From positions 1 to 64,000 of the forward strand of contig JAJDEN010000056.1 of the NCBI GenBank assembly GCA_029259775.1: a stretch of 64,000 nucleotides of DNA, read 5' to 3'. This document shows positions 52,327-59,792 of this stretch, piece after piece (within the stretch, counting starts at the first letter, position 1; the number at the start of each line of letters is the position of its first letter). The notes under the pieces were generated by a model, which ran no database searches, was not told where the DNA came from, and saw nothing but the letters and a program-made list of their open reading frames with translations. The stretch comes from Planctomycetota bacterium. GTDB lineage: Bacteria > Planctomycetota > PLA2 > JAEUHO01. The translations under genes and the position numbers were made by a program.

Positions 52327-53607
52327 GTGCACCGACCGATGTTGCGGGCCCTCAAGCTGGGCGCGATCGTCGCCGGCTTGATGCTGGCCACCCCTGCCGC
52401 CCCCGTCCTCGCCGAAGACGGCCCTGGACCCGCCGAAGACGGCCCTGGACCCGCCGCGACCGGCATCGCCTGGGTCAAGGGCTGGGAAGCCGGCCGCGCC
52501 CAGGCGAAGAAGGACGGCAAGCTGATGTTCGTCTACTTCGGCCGCTACTCACCGAAGTGACCCCCCTGCGAGATGCTGGAGAACCGTGTGTTCTCCCAGG
52601 ACGGCTCGGCCGCCCTCAGCGACAAGTTCACCGCCGTGAAGCTGCTCGGCGGCAACGACCTCGACGACGAAGGCAAGGCCTTCATGAAGCGCTACGGCGT
52701 TGGCGGTTACCCGACACTGCTCGCGATGACGCCCGATGGCGCCGTCGTCAGCCGGAGCTTCGGTGACCGCACGCTCGAGGGCATCGTCGGCTCGATGGTC
52801 GCTGCCGTTACGGCGGACGGCGAGTTCAGGGCCAAGGAGGCCGACTTGGCCAGCAAGACGGACGCGGCCAGCGTTCGTGAGATGGCCGGCCTCTACAAGG
52901 CTCGCTCGCAGCTGGACAAGGCGCGCACGCGCTACGAGAAGCTCACGGCCGAGAAGCCGTCCGTCGAGGACCAGGAGAACCTCCTCGAGGTCGTCTCCAG
53001 CCTCGGCGACAGCGCCGCCCGGAAGGGCCTGCTGGCAACGCTCGTCGGCACGCGCAGCGACCACGCCAAGCACATCGAGTGGCGCACCGAGCTCGCCATG
53101 GTCGACGTGCCCACGCAGGTCACGAGCCGCGCGGAGTGGAACGACGTGATGGGCAAGCGCAAGGCGGCCCTCACCGCCCTGCTTCCGGAGGTCGAGAAGG
53201 TCGCCGACCAGGCGCACGTCCGCGGGATCCTCGCAGACATCGCGGCCAACACAGGCGATCGTGACGCGGCCGGCGCGCACTGGGACTGGATCCTCGAGAA
53301 GGCCCCGGACAGCAAGGCCGCCGCCGGCGCCTTGTGGATGAAGAGCAACGACCTCATCCGCCAGGGCCGCTTCGAGAGCGACGCCACGAAGCTGAAGGAC
53401 GCCAAGGCCCTCTGGGGGCAGTTGGTCAAGGACCACGCGACCAGCCCCGGTGGCCAGCGCGCCAAGCAGTTCATGGGCCAGCTCGACGGCATGATCGCGG
53501 CCCTCGAGCTCAAGCAGGCCGAAGCCGCAGAGAAGAAGCTCAAGCAGGCCGAAGCCGAAGAGAAGAAGAAGGGCGAGCCCCTGAAGCCGCGCGACGACGG
53601 CAACTAG
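52327..53607 (+). CDS. Exported thioredoxin-like TPR protein, selenoprotein (Sec78)
   Basis: Read through TGA 52558-52560, this gives a 426-residue protein with a signal peptide (LGAIVAGLMLATPAAPVLA). A thioredoxin-like domain (about residues 50-165) follows, with the redox motif U-P-P-C in place of CxxC (YSPK-U-PPCEMLENRVFS) and the cis-Pro motif VGGYPTLLAM. The C-terminal half consists of TPR-like helix pairs and a Lys/Ala/Glu coiled coil. The N-terminus also has a 21-nt tandem duplication (EDGPGPA twice). The start is GTG 52327 with GGAGA 6 nt upstream, not the ATG four codons on. It probably reduces disulfides or selenenyl bonds outside the cytoplasm. Confidence 0.92.
52411..52452 (+). 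repeat. 21-nt tandem duplication in the selenothioredoxin N-terminus
   Basis: Two perfect copies of a 21-nt unit (52411-52431 and 52432-52452) encode AEDGPGP twice, directly after the signal peptide cleavage region. It is in frame and probably a recent slippage event. Confidence 0.85.
52558..52599 (+). other. Sec UGA codon and SECIS hairpin of the thioredoxin-like protein
   Basis: TGA at 52558-52560. A stem of 4 + 5 bp (52576-52579 with 52596-52599, bulged C at 52595, then 52580-52584 with 52590-52594) closes the 5-nt loop CGTGT. The loop begins 25 nt after the codon and has G in its second position, within the range known for bacterial SECIS elements. Confidence 0.8.
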
Positions 53608-53650
53608 ACCCTGTCCAAGAAGCTTCCAGCAGGCCAGTTCCGACAGGCCA

Positions 53651-53684
53651 ACACCCCCGGCGCTTCGCGCGCCGGGGGTGTTTT
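53651..53684 (+). terminator. Rho-independent terminator after the selenothioredoxin gene
   Basis: A 13-bp stem (53651-53663 with 53669-53681) around a TTCGC loop, followed by TTT. It ends transcription about 45 nt past the stop. The stretch from 53685 to about 53860 holds no gene or motif I can support. Confidence 0.85.
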
Positions 53685-53864
53685 CGTGCGTGGTCCATGC
53701 CTGCTCGTTTTCCTTCGGCAACAACGGGGCGAACGCACCACAGCGGAATGAATTGCATCGGGCTTGGGATCACCGTCCCGGGACGCACGACCTGCTTCGC
53801 AGCGCCCAATTCGACCGACGCGAACAGGGCCTTTCGGAGCGTGGTTTTGGCCCTTGAACAAGCC

Positions 53865-53892
53865 TTGGCGCCCCCCCTTCCCGCGCTAATCT
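53865..53892 (+). promoter_or_regulatory. Candidate sigma70-type promoter of the lipoprotein gene
   Basis: TTGGCG (53865-53870) and TAATCT (53887-53892) are separated by 16 nt, about 85 nt before the lipoprotein start codon. This is the best -35/-10 pair in the gap. Confidence 0.45.
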
Positions 53893-53976
53893 CCGGCTGG
53901 GCCTAGCTACAAAAACAGGGCGCTCCGCGCGGAAACCGCGGGGCGTCTTCTGTACACATCTGGACGGAGCCGACCG

Positions 53977-56904
53977 ATGTCGATCTCACGCACGACGACG
54001 ACCCGCAGAAGAAGCCGCAAAGGCTTCTCGACAACCAGCCGAGGGAACCGCCGAGACGCATGCATGCGGTTCAGCGTCACCTTCCTCCTCGCCCTCGCCT
54101 TGGGCGTGGGTCTCGCCGCCTGTGGCGGCGGCGGTGGTGGCGGCGGTGTGGGGCAGGGCCTCGTGCTGCTGAGCTTCTCGCAGGATTCGGTCGACAACGC
54201 GCCGCTCAACTCCACGCTCGAGTTCGAGTTCTCCGAAGCGGTCGATCCGAGCACGATCACGAGCGCGGCCATCCAGATCCGCGAAGGCCCCTCCTTCGGC
54301 GCCTCCATCCCTGGCCTGTTCCGGATCCTCGGCGCACGCGTGATCTGGGAGCCGCAGCTTCCCGGTCTCTGCGACAACTCGGATGCCGCGCTGAAGCCCA
54401 ACACGCGCTACCGCGTCTCGGTCATCGGCTTCCCGGAGGAGTTCTCGCTCCGCAATACCGTCGGCGAGCCGCTCAGCAACACCCAGACCTACGAGTTCAA
54501 CACACGTCTGGACTCGGACCCCGACAAGTTCATCGATCAGCAGCCCGGGAGCGCGCCCTTCGTAGCCTCCGCGTCGCCGGCCAACGGTGACGAGGCCGTC
54601 GCCGTCACGGCGGGCAACCAGGTCGTGCTCACGATGAGCGAAAACCTCGACCCCTGCACCGTCAACGACGCCAACGTGCTCTTCCACATCTACCAACTCG
54701 GTGATCCGAACACGTCCGTCGCAGCCAATGGTGGATTGGGCCTCCCCTCCGGCTTCGCGACCGATGCCACACAGGACACCGGCGACCAGGCACCCGGCGA
54801 TCCCTTCACGTGGACGACCGCGGGGCAGCAGGCGTTGGTCAACACGCTGCCGACGCCCCAGAAGATCCTCGCGCAGATCCAGCTCGAGCAGAACTTCGCG
54901 AGCACGAAGATCACGATCACGCCGGAATTCGGCTTCAACGCCGACCCGCTCAAGAACGCGCCGCTCTTCCCCGAGAACGCCCTCATCGTGGTCCAGGTCT
55001 CGTTCAACGTCTCGGACTTCGGCGGCAACCCGTTGACGCCGTTCACGATGGCGTTCACGACCGAGAACCGTCCGGCAACGAACAGCACGTACCTGCTGGA
55101 CAACGAGGGTGAGACGCCCTACCGCGGCGACGTCACGACCGCGGAGGTGCACGAACCTCGCGCGCCCAGCAAGGTGCAGGGCTTCCTGCTCTTCGCCGGC
55201 GACAGCGACAACGGCCCCGACCCGTTGACGCCCACACTGCCCGAAGACAACTTCGGCACGTGCACCACGCCGCGGCAGGTCAATGACGGCATCCCGGACG
55301 ACTTCGACCCGGTCGTGGACGTGGTCCTCGACACGGGCGCGACGCGCAACCTGTGCCCCAACACCACCGACGGTTCGCTGGCGGTCATCTGGGAGTTCCG
55401 CACCTTCCGCATCCGCAACGGCATCACGGTGCGCGTGGTCGGCAACAACCCGGCGATCATCCTCGTCCAGGGTGACGCCATCATCGAGCAGGGCGGCCTG
55501 CTGCTGCTCCGCAGCGACGGCACCGCGGGCACCCCCACAGGCAACGGCGCCAAGGGCCACGACGACACCACGTCAGGCAACCCGCCCGACGCGGCCGGTG
55601 GCCGCGGTGTAGCGGGCGGCGGCAACGGAGGCGAAGGCACCGCCGCGCCCATCAACAGCGGGCTGAAGAAGGGCCAGGACGGCTTCGACGGCTACGGCAC
55701 GGGCACGACGGACGGTCACGGCGACGCGGCGATCCCCGGCGGCCCCGGCGCCGGCGAGGGTGGCTCGGGCGTCGACGCGACCAACTCCAGCAACCCCTGG
55801 CCGAGCGGCTCCTCGGGCGCGGGTGGTGGCGGCGGCCACGCCGCCGCAGGTACGGACGGCCCCCAGGCCATCGGTGCCGGCACCGTCCTCCTGGTCGCTG
55901 GGGTCGGCAAGGGTGGCGAGATCACGCCGAACCGCCGTGACGCCGAGACGATGCCGACCCCGTCCGCCGGTGGCGGCGGTGGTGGCGCGGGCTACAGCGT
56001 CGAGCCCCCCGGCACGTTCAAGACGGGCGGTGGCGGTGCGGGTGCCGGTGGCGGCTTCGTCGATATCACCTCGTCGGGCGACATCACCATCAACGGCACG
56101 ATCGACGCCTCGGGCAGCCGCGGCGGCAACGGCGGCAACGAGTCGTTCCACGGCGGTGGCGGTGGCGGCGGCGGCGCCGGTGGCGGCATCCGTCTCCTCT
56201 CGCCAAACTCGATCGTCCTCGGTGGCGGTGCGGTGGTCACGACGTCCGGCGGCACAGGCGGCAGCGGCAACCGCGGCTCGTCGAGCACGGTCGGTCCGAT
56301 CAACAACGGCGGCAACGGCGGCTTCGGCCGCGTCGTCATGGAAGACAGCGACTCGATCATCACGGGCATCGGCGCCGCGACGGTCACGCCCAGCGAGGGC
56401 ACGCTCGGCTTCTTCCGCGGCATCTTCGATGCCAGCCGGTTCAAGGGTGGCGGACTCAACCCCCAGGGCATCACCGAGATCTTCGGTGTGGGTCCACTCA
56501 ACCCCGACTTCCAGATCCCGGTCGCTGCTGACTTCGTCGCCGGCGTGCCGGTCGTCGCCTCGCGCGGTGTCGGTCTGACCAGCATCCTGGTCGAGGTGCA
56601 GGGCTTCCAGATGCAGGCCGACGGCCTGCCGGACATGGGCTCCGCCACCGGCTGGTGGACGGCCTGCCGCTTCGTCGACTCCGGCGTCGAGGGTTCGCCC
56701 ACGCTCGTCTACACGAATCCTCCGAACAACGCGAGCGACCCCGTCGCCGCGCCTTCGGACAACGTGGGGACGGGCATGGATGCGATCGACGGGAGCGAGT
56801 TCATCCAGTTGCGCATCAGCTTCTGGCTGCCGAACACCGTCGGTCCGTTCGACGCGGGCCCGTTCGTCAACGACTGGACGATCCGCTTCTCGCACAACCA
56901 GTAG
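53977..56904 (+). CDS. Large Ig-like, glycine-rich surface lipoprotein
   Basis: A 975-residue lipoprotein. The lipobox LAAC is at residues 46-49, with eight glycines after the Cys. An Arg-rich extension of 29 residues precedes the hydrophobic core; GGAG upstream favours the long start, but an ATG at 54064 gives a standard 20-residue signal. Residues about 60-180 and 180-370 look like two Big_5 Ig-like domains (FSEAVDPSTITSAAIQIR, TMSENLDPCTVNDANV). A glycine-rich region (about 520-800) with many GGxGGxGG tracts follows, then a compact beta domain. It is probably a surface adhesion or matrix protein. Function unknown. Confidence 0.82.
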   Translation: MSISRTTTTRRRSRKGFSTTSRGNRRDACMRFSVTFLLALALGVGLAACGGGGGGGGVGQGLVLLSFSQDSVDNAPLNSTLEFEFSEAVDPSTITSAAIQIREGPSFGASIPGLFRILGARVIWEPQLPGLCDNSDAALKPNTRYRVSVIGFPEEFSLRNTVGEPLSNTQTYEFNTRLDSDPDKFIDQQPGSAPFVASASPANGDEAVAVTAGNQVVLTMSENLDPCTVNDANVLFHIYQLGDPNTSVAANGGLGLPSGFATDATQDTGDQAPGDPFTWTTAGQQALVNTLPTPQKILAQIQLEQNFASTKITITPEFGFNADPLKNAPLFPENALIVVQVSFNVSDFGGNPLTPFTMAFTTENRPATNSTYLLDNEGETPYRGDVTTAEVHEPRAPSKVQGFLLFAGDSDNGPDPLTPTLPEDNFGTCTTPRQVNDGIPDDFDPVVDVVLDTGATRNLCPNTTDGSLAVIWEFRTFRIRNGITVRVVGNNPAIILVQGDAIIEQGGLLLLRSDGTAGTPTGNGAKGHDDTTSGNPPDAAGGRGVAGGGNGGEGTAAPINSGLKKGQDGFDGYGTGTTDGHGDAAIPGGPGAGEGGSGVDATNSSNPWPSGSSGAGGGGGHAAAGTDGPQAIGAGTVLLVAGVGKGGEITPNRRDAETMPTPSAGGGGGGAGYSVEPPGTFKTGGGGAGAGGGFVDITSSGDITINGTIDASGSRGGNGGNESFHGGGGGGGGAGGGIRLLSPNSIVLGGGAVVTTSGGTGGSGNRGSSSTVGPINNGGNGGFGRVVMEDSDSIITGIGAATVTPSEGTLGFFRGIFDASRFKGGGLNPQGITEIFGVGPLNPDFQIPVAADFVAGVPVVASRGVGLTSILVEVQGFQMQADGLPDMGSATGWWTACRFVDSGVEGSPTLVYTNPPNNASDPVAAPSDNVGTGMDAIDGSEFIQLRISFWLPNTVGPFDAGPFVNDWTIRFSHNQ

Positions 56905-56928
56905 CAGCAGCTGCCACGACGAGCACGC

Positions 56929-56962
56929 CCGGGGGCGCGACGACGAGTCGCGCCCCCGGTTC
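56929..56962. terminator. Bidirectional terminator after the glycine-rich lipoprotein gene
   Basis: A 13-bp stem (56929-56941 with 56947-56959) with loop GACGA, followed on the plus strand by TTCTCGTTT. It lies between two convergent genes and can serve both. Confidence 0.8.
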
Positions 56963-56975
56963 TCGTTTGGGAGCG

Positions 56976-57758
56976 CTACGTTCCGGGTGCATCCGCCACG
57001 AGCAGGTGGTCGAACAGGTCGCTCAGTGGAGGGGCGAAGCACTCGTCGAAGAGGTCGAAGTGCTCGACGGGCGGGCGCGAGGGACGGTCGTCCCCTGGCA
57101 CGGGTCGCACCGTGATCAGCCCCTCGTGCACCCGCAAGCAAGCCTCCTTGGCGTCGATCTCCGCCGCGCTCAGCTCCAGCGAGACATCGATGTCCTCGTT
57201 CGCCGTGGGGAACAGGAGCCGGGGCTTGGCGGCCTCGCACGTCTCGGGCGGGTAGGCGACGAGAGCAAGACGCGTGAAGCATGTGGAGCCCCACGTCCCT
57301 CCACGCGTCCAGCGCACGCCCCAGTGCACGGCGATGTGATCCGGATGCCCGTTCACGCCACGCGCATCGTGCGTGATGATGACCTCCGGCTCGAAGTGCT
57401 CGAGCACGTCTTGGATGGGCGCTGCCAGGTCGCGGAACTCGAGCTTGGCCAGCTGGCCATCCGGGAGATCGGCGACGATCAAGCCATCGAGTCCGAGGAT
57501 CTCGGCGACCTGCTCCAAGCGCTGCTCGCGCAAGTCCCCCACCTGAGTAGGCGTGAGGCCCCGCTGAGGGCCCATGGAGGATGCTTCGCCGCGCGTCATG
57601 GTCAGTAGGACCGTCGCGGCATTCTCGTTCGCAGCGTAGCGCGCCAGGGCTCCGGCGCAGCCGTAGGCTTCGTCATCGGGATGGGCGAACACGGCCAGCA
57701 CCCGCCGCGGCACAGGTCGCAGGGCGGCCAGGGAAGGTGCGGTGCGGACGACAGCCAT
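56976..57758 (-). CDS. PIG-L family deacetylase
   Basis: A 260-residue PIG-L/LmbE-like metal-dependent N-deacetylase. The zinc motif is AHPDDEAYGC and the third ligand lies in GHPDHIAVHWGVRW; the RGEAS loop (TMTRGEASSMGP) is also typical. Relatives deacetylate N-acetylglucosamine derivatives such as mycothiol or bacillithiol precursors (MshB, BshB) or GPI. Here the substrate is unknown. I chose ATG 57758; an ATG at 57878 in the same frame is possible but adds a segment without family similarity. Lysine 12-terminal context shows no strong ribosome binding site. Confidence 0.88.
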   Translation of the reverse strand: MAVVRTAPSLAALRPVPRRVLAVFAHPDDEAYGCAGALARYAANENAATVLLTMTRGEASSMGPQRGLTPTQVGDLREQRLEQVAEILGLDGLIVADLPDGQLAKLEFRDLAAPIQDVLEHFEPEVIITHDARGVNGHPDHIAVHWGVRWTRGGTWGSTCFTRLALVAYPPETCEAAKPRLLFPTANEDIDVSLELSAAEIDAKEACLRVHEGLITVRPVPGDDRPSRPPVEHFDLFDECFAPPLSDLFDHLLVADAPGT

Positions 57759-57952
57759 GGCGAGATCAGAACTCGCCGCCAAGGTGGCTTCGACGAATTT
57801 CTCTCGCAAGGAGATCAGGTCCTCCGGCTGCCGCCCGACCGCGGGGCACCTGGCCGGGAGAGCGGCCTGACCAGGCATGGGGTGTTCCCACGCCACCCGC
57901 AGACCGGACACCTCGTTCGGCGCCACGAGACCTAGGTCCGCGGACGTTCGGC

Positions 57953-59197
57953 TCAGCCGCCCGCCTCGGCCGCAACACCCCGGCCCGCGACGAACCCGGA
58001 GGCCCAGGCCCATTGGAAGTTGAAGCCGCCGATGCGGCCGTCGACGTCGAGGATCTCGCCGCAGACGTGCAGCCCCGGGCAGACCCGCGATGCCATCGTC
58101 TCCAGACGAACCTCGCTGAGCGGGACACCGCCGGCCGTCACTTCCGCCCACGTCCAGCCGCGAGGCCCCGTCACGGGCAGCGGAAGGTCGGTGAGCGTGC
58201 GGAGCAAGGTCCGGCGCACGTCGCGCGAGAGCGTCACCCGCGGCGCCTCCGGATCGACGCCCGCCATCCGGCACAGGGTCGCGGCGAGCCGCTGCGGCAT
58301 CGACGCCGCCACCGTGAACACCGGGTTCGCGCCTCGCAGATCCTGGAGCGTCGCATCCACCTCAGAAGCGGCACGGTCCGGCAGCCAGTTCACGTGCAGC
58401 GATGTCGCCGCGTCGCGCGCATGCGCGTCGATCCAGTAGCGGCTGATGTCGAGTACGACGGGCCCGCTCACGCCGAAGTGCGTGCAGAGCAGGGGCCCCT
58501 CGAACGCGTGCAGTCGCTTGCCGGTTCGTGAGCGCACCTCGAGGCGCACGGGCGTCGCAAGCCCCGGGACGCTGGTCAGGGCGTGCCCGTCCGGCAGGAG
58601 GAGGGGCACGAGCGACTGGAAGACGTCGTCCGTGACCGTGTGGCCGAACGCGCGCACGAGAGCGTAGCCGTGGCCGTCGGAGCCGCTCTTGGGCAGGCTG
58701 CGGCCGCCGGTTGCCAGGACGAGGCGGCCTGTCCGCAGCTCGCCCTCGGGGCCGGCGAGAACGAAGCCGCCATCCTGCCGCTCGATGGTCTGCACGCGCC
58801 ACGGATGGACGATCTCGACGCCCGCCTCGCGCGCGGCGCCGAGCAGCGCCTCGAGCACCGTGCGCGCCTTGTCCGTGACCGGGAACAGCTTGCCCGTCGC
58901 CTCGCGCTTGAGCTCGACGCCCAGATCCGCGAAGAAGCGCACGGTCTCCGAGGCATCGAAGCGCCGCAGCACCTTGCGGATCGCGGGTGGGGACGAGCCG
59001 GCGAACGCGCGCTCGTCCACCTCGTGGTGGGTCACGTTGCAGCGCCCCCCGCCGGCCACGAGGATCTTCGCGCCCAGGGTCTTGGCGCCATCGAGCAGCA
59101 CGACGCGCTCCCCGGCGCCCTGGCGGGCAGCTTGGATCGCGCACATGAGGCCCGCGGCGCCCGCGCCTACGATGGCGATGTCGGCTCGCTCGTGCAC
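57953..59197 (-). CDS. BaiN-like/HI0933-family flavoprotein
   Basis: A 414-residue flavin oxidoreductase. It has the FAD-binding IAIVGAGAAGLMCAIQAARQ, the family motifs KILVAGGGRCNVTHH and GGRSLPKSGSDGHGYAL, and the C-terminal EILDVDGRIGGFNFQWAWASG. BaiN in gut clostridia acts in bile acid dehydroxylation, but most homologues have unknown substrates. GTG 59197 is preceded by TACACT at 6 nt. Confidence 0.9.
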   Translation of the reverse strand: MHERADIAIVGAGAAGLMCAIQAARQGAGERVVLLDGAKTLGAKILVAGGGRCNVTHHEVDERAFAGSSPPAIRKVLRRFDASETVRFFADLGVELKREATGKLFPVTDKARTVLEALLGAAREAGVEIVHPWRVQTIERQDGGFVLAGPEGELRTGRLVLATGGRSLPKSGSDGHGYALVRAFGHTVTDDVFQSLVPLLLPDGHALTSVPGLATPVRLEVRSRTGKRLHAFEGPLLCTHFGVSGPVVLDISRYWIDAHARDAATSLHVNWLPDRAASEVDATLQDLRGANPVFTVAASMPQRLAATLCRMAGVDPEAPRVTLSRDVRRTLLRTLTDLPLPVTGPRGWTWAEVTAGGVPLSEVRLETMASRVCPGLHVCGEILDVDGRIGGFNFQWAWASGFVAGRGVAAEAGG

Positions 59198-59203
59198 GGC
59201 GGC

Positions 59204-59209
59204 AGTGTA
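59204..59209 (-). promoter_or_regulatory. Candidate -10 of the flavoprotein gene
   Basis: TACACT on the minus strand, 6 nt before the GTG start of the flavoprotein gene; no ribosome binding site between. Confidence 0.35.
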
Positions 59210-59282
59210 GGAGCGCGTCCGCCCGAGGCGCCCATGGCTTTTTGGCGGGATGGCGAGGTCTGGGCCCCGTCTTGAGAGGTGC

Positions 59283-59792
59283 ATGACGAACGAAGCATTG
59301 GTACGGAGGGCGCAGGCCGGGGACATCCCCAGCCGCGAGGCCCTGGCTCGGCGTTGGCTGAGCCGCGTCTACGGCGCGGCCCTGGCGCGGATGCGCAACC
59401 CTGCGGACGCCGACGATCTGGCGCAGGAGGCCCTGCTGCGGGCCTTCCGCGGCCTCGCCAAGCTCAAGGACCCGGCCCGCTTCGGCCCCTGGCTGCTGCA
59501 GATCGTGCGCAACGCTGCACGCGATCAGTACCGCCGCCCGGCCCGCCCTACGGCGCTCGGCGAGCAGGACGGCGCGCTGGAAGACGACGGCTCCGAGCCG
59601 GCGCTCGACGGCGACGCGGTGCGCGCCTGGCGCAAGCTGCCAGGTGACGAGCGGCTGGTCACGTGGCTACGGATCATGGACGGCCTGCGCTTCGAGGACA
59701 TCGCGGAGCTGACCGGGGGAGCCAAGAGCTCCGTCTACCGGACCTTCCGCAAGGGCCTCGCTCGTCTGCGAAAGGAGTTGAGTCGATGCTGA
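59283..59792 (+). CDS. ECF-type RNA polymerase sigma factor
   Basis: A 169-residue ECF sigma factor. Region 2 reads MRNPADADDLAQEALLRAFR with KDPARFGPWLLQIVRNAARDQYRR, and region 4 holds the helix-turn-helix LRFEDIAELTGGAKSSVYRTF. ATG 59283 with GAGG upstream is chosen. It overlaps the anti-sigma gene by 7 nt, so the two are co-translated. It should direct transcription of an envelope regulon that includes its own operon in most such pairs. Confidence 0.92.
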   Translation: MTNEALVRRAQAGDIPSREALARRWLSRVYGAALARMRNPADADDLAQEALLRAFRGLAKLKDPARFGPWLLQIVRNAARDQYRRPARPTALGEQDGALEDDGSEPALDGDAVRAWRKLPGDERLVTWLRIMDGLRFEDIAELTGGAKSSVYRTFRKGLARLRKELSRC

